64,000 nucleotides of DNA from Atherix ibis (taxonomy: Eukaryota; Arthropoda; Insecta; Diptera; Athericidae). Each line of letters opens with the position of its first letter. Position 1 is the stretch's first letter. The stretch lies in assembly GCA_958298945.1 (NCBI GenBank), contig OY282605.1:120462267-120526266 (forward strand). The letters run 5' to 3'. The notes below the pieces were generated by a model, which was given only the letters and a program-made list of their open reading frames with translations, made no database searches and was not told where the DNA came from. The translations under genes were made by a program, and so were the position numbers. Positions 58,096-64,000 of this stretch are shown in pieces.

Positions 58096-60440
58096 TTCCG
58101 CTCAACTTAAATATTTAAATTTTTCGTTGAATATTTCTTTTTTTTTTAATTTAATTCTTTTGTCTTTCAAATAAAAATATACATTTTCGATTAGTAAAGA
58201 AAATAGGATTTTTTTTTTTTTGAAAAATATCCTCAGTCATTTTAAAAAATTTAATTTGACATTTTATAAACAGGAAATTGTGTGAGCGTATGACAGGCTA
58301 CTAACACCAGCAAAAGTTTGAACCAACATCAAATATGGCGACGGCGGCCGGTCATTGAGTAAAAGTTCCATTAGAGTAGCAACAATTGTATTTTCCTCTC
58401 TTCTACATAACTCAGCCATATTTACGAGTTTTCTTCTTTTCTTCTTCTTCTAATTTTCATCAAACGCTTCTCCATAAATTTTGGACAGCAATCATTTTCG
58501 AAATAATTTATTATTTCTCGCTTTTTTTTGTTTTCTTTTTAAATATTTTATTAGAAATAAAATGTAAATTAAATATTTTTGAAATTTTTTCTCTTTCATA
58601 TTTAATTTGGAATAGATAACACAAAAAATGTGTTTCAAAATAGGTTGAACAGAATTATGAGCTTTTTTTTAAAGAATTTCTGGATATTTTTTGTAAATTT
58701 CTTACAAATATTCCAACCTAAATGAATAAATAAACCATTTCGCTTGTAAATTTTTTGTGTAGAACATTTTTCTCTTTTATTCATAAATAAAATTTTCAAC
58801 ATTTTCAAGTTCCTAGTCGCTATTCTATATAATTCTTGACCAAATTTTTTTTAGTCGTAATGCAAAGAAAATATTCTAAAGTCAGAAACCAAAAGCCGAT
58901 AAGAAAACTTTGTTTGTTAATTTACATAAAAGAAAATTTAAAAACTTTTTCAACTGTAAAGACAATAAAAGGAAGCAAAAATGAATAAATCTCAGATTGC
59001 ATGTTGTCTAAATATAAATACGATTTAATTATCTAATTTTATACCAAACCATTTGGTATGTCTCATGCTTTAGATGCACTAATATATAAATATTTACTTG
59101 TATGGCTATGTATTTAATACCTACATATATATAAGGGTGATAGAGAGAAGGAGAAAACTAGATAAAGAGAAAAATGTGGAGAAGGTAAGATAACTAAACC
59201 GTAGAACTTTATCCAAATGGGGTGATAAGCCAAAATGTACGCACGCATTCGTAATGAAAGTCCAAAAATTTTCGCATATTTTTTTATTATTTAATCAAGA
59301 TTTAATTGGGTTCGTTAAAGAAAGTAAATTTAATTTGACTAAAACGAATTCTGTAATGTATACACGCAACAATGAATTCTATTAATTTTAAATTTAATAA
59401 TAAATAAAATTAATGGAAAAATAAACAAAAATAATAATTTAATTTATCTGCTATTATGATATTTTTCTTTTATTCTGATTAATATTATTAAAATTGTAAA
59501 TAATGGACGATGATTAAAGTATATAGAATTCATTACACAGTAAAAATAGTCTTAATTAGCTAAAATCATTTTTTAATTTACTACATTTTTAAGAAAAAAT
59601 TTAAAAATTCTAAAACAACTTAGTAATTTTTAAACTAAATTTCATTTTCCTTTTAAATAAAATTAAAAATTTTGAAAATTTTGCGACAAGAAAATCATAA
59701 AAATTTAAAAATTACAATTCAGGACAAAAAAAAATAATTATTGTAACAAATTATTTTAAATGAAATATTGTGTTTGGGTAAAAAAAAAGTATTGCAATTT
59801 TCGGATTATTGGGCAAATTTCTTAGAAAAAATTTCCAAAAAAGTAAGAAAATAGCTTAAAAAATTATAATTTAATAAAAACTATTTTGAAAAATCGATTT
59901 TTTTTTTTAATAAATTTTTATTATTTTTTAAGATAATTAGTTTTTTTTATTAAATTAAGCATAAAAATTTAATATTCAGAAATAAAAAAATTAAATCTGA
60001 AGAGAGTTTTTAGAATAAAAAAGAAAAGTTTGTTGTTAAACAGAAAAAAACGCTTTTGAAAATATTTTAAAATTAAAAGAAAAAAAAGTTAAGGCAGAAA
60101 TAAATTAAAAAATAACATTTCGATAAAAACGTTTTTGATAAAATTTTGAACATTTTATTATTGCGCAACTTTTCTTTTTCAAAATTCTGAAAAGCAAAAA
60201 AAAATGTTTTTTTTTATTTTATTCAAATTATATTTAAAAAAAGTAAACAGCATTTTTCAATTAAAAAAATATTATAAGAAAGAAACTTTTGTATAAGCTT
60301 AAAAGAAAATTTTAGACATAAATAAATTTTTAGCAAAAAAAAATTATTTTAAAATAAAGAAAAAAAATTCAAAATAAAAACAAACCTTTTTTAAGATAAT
60401 TAATTAATACATTTAAAAACTTTCTAAATAAAATTTTATT
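58096..60440. other. Non-coding DNA, no supported gene
   Basis: A small CpG-rich island at 58315-58370 (ATGGCGACGGCGGCCGGTCATTGA) stands out, perhaps a 5' leader or regulatory site. Purine-rich sequence occupies 59130-59200. The rest is A/T. The 77-codon plus frame at 58386-58619 is low-complexity Phe-rich and rejected. Confidence 0.45.
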
Positions 60441-62420
60441 TTGAGTAAAGAAATAAATTTTCGAAAAAATATGAAATTTTTGTTGAAAAAAGAAATTGTT
60501 TTGAGGAAAAAAATATTTAAAAATTTATCTAAAGGACATATTCAAAAAAAACGTAAAAGTTAGAAAAAAATATAAACAACATTTTCGAAATAAATTAAAA
60601 TTATATTTTATAAAACTTTTAAATTAATATGAAAGAAATTTAAGAAGAAACTTAATTTTAGGCAAAAACAAAATATAAAAAAACAAATTTAGAAAAAATT
60701 TTAAAATTTGAAAAACAAAATTAAAATTGAAAATAAATTAGAGAAAACGTTTTTAAGAAAAATACAACTAAAAACTTCCTAAATAAAAATTTAATATTGA
60801 ATAAAATAAATAATTTTTTTTTTAAATTGAGATTTTGTTGAAATAAAATAAATTATAACAAAAATATTTTCAGGAAAAAAATATATAGAAAAAATTTTCT
60901 AAAATAACATTTTTAAAAACAAAATATAAAAGTTAGAAAACATTATGATTTAAAAAATATAAAAGCATTTTCGAAATAAATTAACATTTTTTTTTAAAAA
61001 AAAAAGAAAACGTTTAAATTAATATGAAAGAAATTTAAGAATAAACTTAATTTTAGGCAAAAACAAAATTAAAAAAATAAATTTAAGGAAAAAATTTAAA
61101 TTTTAATAAAAAAATTTAAATTGAAAATAAATTAGAAAAATAGTTTTTAAGAAAATAAATACAATTAAAAATTTCCTAAATTTAAGAAGAAGCTTAATTT
61201 TAGTTAAAAACGAAAGTAAAAAAACAAATTTAAGAAAAATATTAAAATTTGAAAAAAAAATTAAAATTGAAAATAAATTAGAAAAAACGTTTTTAAGAAA
61301 ATTAATACAAGTAGGAACTCCCTAAATAAAATTTTATTTTGAATAAAAGAAATAATTTTTTTTTAAAATTGAGATTTTGTTGAAAAAAAATAAATTATAA
61401 CAAAAATATGTTCAGGAAAAAAATATTTAGAAAAAATTTTATAAAATAACATTTTTAAAAACAAAATATAAAAGTTAGAAAATAATATAATTACAAAAAT
61501 ATAAACAGCATTTTTGAAATAAATTAACATTTTAAAAAAAAAAAAAGAAAACGTTTAAATTAATATGAAAGAAATTTAAGAAGAAACTTAATTTTAGTCA
61601 AAAACAAAAGTAAAAAAAACAAATTTAAGAAAAAATATTAAAATTTGAAAAAAAAAATTAAAATTGAAAATAAATTAGAAAAATTGTTTTTAAGAAAATT
61701 AATACAATTAAAAAATTCCAAAATTTAAGAAGAAGCTTAATTTTAGTCAAAAACGAAAGTAAAAAAACAAATTTAAGAAAAATATTAAAATTTGAAAAAA
61801 AAATTAAAATTGAAAATAAATTAGAAAAAACGTTTTTAAGAAAATTAATACAATTAGAAACTACCTAAATAAAATTTTATTCTGAATAAAAGAAATATTT
61901 TTTTTTTAAATTGAGATTTTGTTGAAAAGAAATAAATTATAAAAAAATTGTTTTCAGGAAAAAATATTTAGAAAAAATTTTTAAAAGAACATCTTTAAAA
62001 ACAAAATATAAAAGTTAGAAAACATTATGATTTAAAAAATATAAAAGCATTTTCGAAATAAATTAACATTATTTTTAAAAAAAAAAAAAAAAACCTTTAA
62101 AATAATATGAAAGAAATTTAAGAAGAAACTTAATTTTAGTCAAAAACGAAAGTAAAAAAACGAATTTAAGAAAAAATATTAAAATTTGAAAAAAAAAAAT
62201 AAAATTGAAAATAAATTAGAAAAATCGTTTTTTTTAAAATTAATACAATTAAAAACTTCCAAAACAAAATTTTATTTTGAATTAAAGTAAAATTTTTTTA
62301 AAAAAATTAAGAATTAAAAAAAAAACTTATTTTCAACAAACAAAAATTTAAAAATTTGCCTAAAGAATATTTTCAAAATAAAACGTAAAAGTTGGAAATA
62401 AATATAAACAGAGTTTTTTG
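60440..62420. repeat. A-rich satellite, ~395/541-bp units
   Basis: ATGAAAGAAATTTAAGAAGAAACTTAATTTTAG lies at about 60629, 61024, 61565 and 62107, giving periods of 395, 541 and 542 bp. The longer units carry an additional ~146-bp piece (about 61180-61325 and 61725-61870) that is itself a partial copy of the unit. The plus strand is A-dominated. Confidence 0.88.
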
Positions 62421-63284
62421 AAATAAATGATTTAATAATGACTTAAAAAATGCTCAAATTAATTTTAAAAAAAATTTAAGTACAATAAAAAAAGATTTTT
62501 TGGGGAAAAAACTTAAATTTAAAAATAAGAATTTAGTATAAAATTCAATTTTCAAAGGTAAAATACCGTTTTTTTTTTACTAAAATATATTCGAAAGTTC
62601 ATCTGAAGTTGAGTGTATTTTCTTAAACCAATTTTCAAAAAAAAAAAAAAAAATTATTTTTTAATATTTTCAAAAATAAAATCCTTAAAAAATTACCCTA
62701 CAGAATAGAACTATCCAAATGATCTCACCTTAATGCTTCCAATCCTCAAGTATAAATCCTTCTTTATTCGTTTTTTTTTCTTTTTGGTTTCTTCTTCTTC
62801 TTTTTCTTTTTCTTCTTCTTTATGTTTCGTCTTCTTTTATTATTTATATTTTCTTTCACTTTAATTATCACAACAACAACAGAATAAATTTATACCAAAC
62901 TAAATCGTTGGATGTGAACATTAAAATCTCTTCTCATTATTAGTACACGTACTTTTATACACTTTCATACACTTTTGGGAATTTTGTCAAATAATCGATG
63001 ATCATGCACAAAAAAAAAAAAAAAAAAAAAAAATCACGGTTCTCGACAACTACAATGGAACAATCCAATACAAACGCATAACAATACGCATTCCATCAAC
63101 TTTACAGCAAGTGCAGTCGTCAATTCAACAATTAGTCGGTCAACAATCAACAAATCAACGATCAACAAGAATTTTTTTTAGGCGTTTCGTCGTTCAACAA
63201 TGTAGAATTTGTTCGATCAATTGTCCAAAATAGACTTTTCGTGATTTCGTTTGGTAATTTATGCAAATACCATCGCACATCGAC
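62421..63284. other. Non-coding DNA with CT microsatellite and poly-A
   Basis: 62765-62825 is a TTC/TTTC microsatellite; 63010-63033 is an A run. From 63035 the sequence is unusually rich in CAA/CGA words and looks like a transcribed leader, without an open frame. Confidence 0.4.
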
Positions 63285-64000
63285 ACAACCGAACGTACAG
63301 TAAGTGCACCTTTTTCAAAAATGATTTTACTTATTCTTAATTACGTGTACTTTTCGCTATCAACACTTTCTTTTCGTATTTCCTTTTTTAATTTTCGTCT
63401 TTTTCTATCCTTTTTTTTTGTTGCTAGGAATTTTTCGATTACTTTTATACTAAATAGAATTAAATTTTCTTGTATTGATCAATTTTTCACGAGCCTAATT
63501 TTTTCTTTTTCTTTATTTTCCTTAATCGTATTCCAAATATTTTCAAATTATTATTATTCTTTTTTTTTTTAAATTTATAGCACGTTATCAATTTGTTCAG
63601 TTATACTTTTTAAATATTTACTAAAATATTTTCAACAATATAAAATTTTTTTCTAGTTTTAAAAATATTTGACTTTTTCGTTAAAAATGCGTTTTAATGT
63701 TCGTATAAAATTCGTAAATAAATGAAAATAAAAGAGAAAAAGTGTAATAGTTGCTTCGTTCTAGTACAATTTAGAGTGTAAGAGTTTATTTATGTGCAAT
63801 TAAATATTTTTCTTCTATATATAATCGTGCTTTTCTTTAGATAATTATTAATAATTTGATATATTTTTGTATTTTTTTTTTTTTTGCAAATATAAATTCC
63901 TTTTTTTTTTCTTCTTTTTATCGTTTTTTTTTTTTCAACAATTAATCATTTTCAACAATCACAATTAAAACAAATATTATTCATTTAGGCAAGAAGGAAG
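63285..64000 (+). other. Possible 5' leader intron of a gene leaving the window
   Basis: ACGTACA/GTAAGTGC at 63299 is a good donor after the CAA-rich leader-like stretch, and TTCATTTAG/GC at 63987-63988 is a plausible acceptor with AAGAAGGAAG following at the very end. Between them the DNA is T-rich, as introns are. This cannot be decided without the next sequence. The 103-codon frame at 63261-63572 is Phe/Ser-rich and would be intronic. Confidence 0.2.

Noticed and set aside
63261..63572. 103-codon plus-strand frame near the right end
   Set aside because: Phe/Ser/Leu-rich product of T-rich DNA without motif; it would overlap a possible leader intron.

Overview
The window is strongly A+T-rich eukaryotic nuclear DNA. 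An ionotropic chemoreceptor gene, several mariner-type (DD34D) transposons, jockey-clade retrotransposon debris, short GT-AG introns and the start context CAAAATGG all point to an insect, probably a (lower) dipteran. No operon, prokaryotic, viral, tRNA, rRNA or CRISPR signal was found. Most of the window is satellite or minisatellite DNA and transposon remnants; real genes are few.

Left part (1-19.3 kb). Starting from exon-like frames and joining them by splice phase, I rebuilt a minus-strand gene running from an ATG at 19244 down to about 6272: exons 19244-18514, 15522-15297, 6715-6602 and probably 6502-6272. It encodes a basic, coiled-coil, probably nuclear protein of unknown family. Its 8.6-kb second intron holds a complete plus-strand ionotropic receptor (IR) gene with two exons (9527-9816 and 13432-15046, 634 codons). 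The IR intron in turn holds a dead mariner (10875-12112, with 18-bp inverted ends and TA duplication) and a tandemly duplicated remnant of a second Tc1/mariner transposase (about 12540-13200). Intron 1 of the outer gene is largely a degenerate minisatellite (15.85-17.82 kb).

Middle (19.8-46 kb). Three A/T minisatellite fields built on 13-14-bp units occupy 19.78-21.94, 23.6-24.56 and 26.04-31.98 kb; the last carries a roughly 1.06-kb higher-order repeat with inverted segments able to fold back. Then follow short exon candidates (32.7 and 35.9-36.5 kb), three of four copies of one unusual non-autonomous mariner family with about 200-bp inverted ends (33.5, 36.9, 43.4 and, further right, 57.1 kb), a jockey reverse transcriptase fragment (37.76-38.96 kb), a CT-strand minisatellite (39.7-41.19 kb) and a GAGACTC-type repeat field (42.78-45.3 kb).

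Right part (46-64 kb). A clear three-exon plus-strand gene (46264-48637, about 747 residues) of unknown family is the best-supported gene besides the IR. It is followed by a perfect hairpin, a mariner C-terminal remnant, a deleted mariner (49554-50412), a second jockey fragment, and three satellites with units of about 350, 370 and 395-540 bp. The last kilobase may be the 5' end of a gene leaving the window.

Gene models were joined by eye from reading frames and splice phases; there is no transcript support. Protein families are named from remembered motifs, not from a search.
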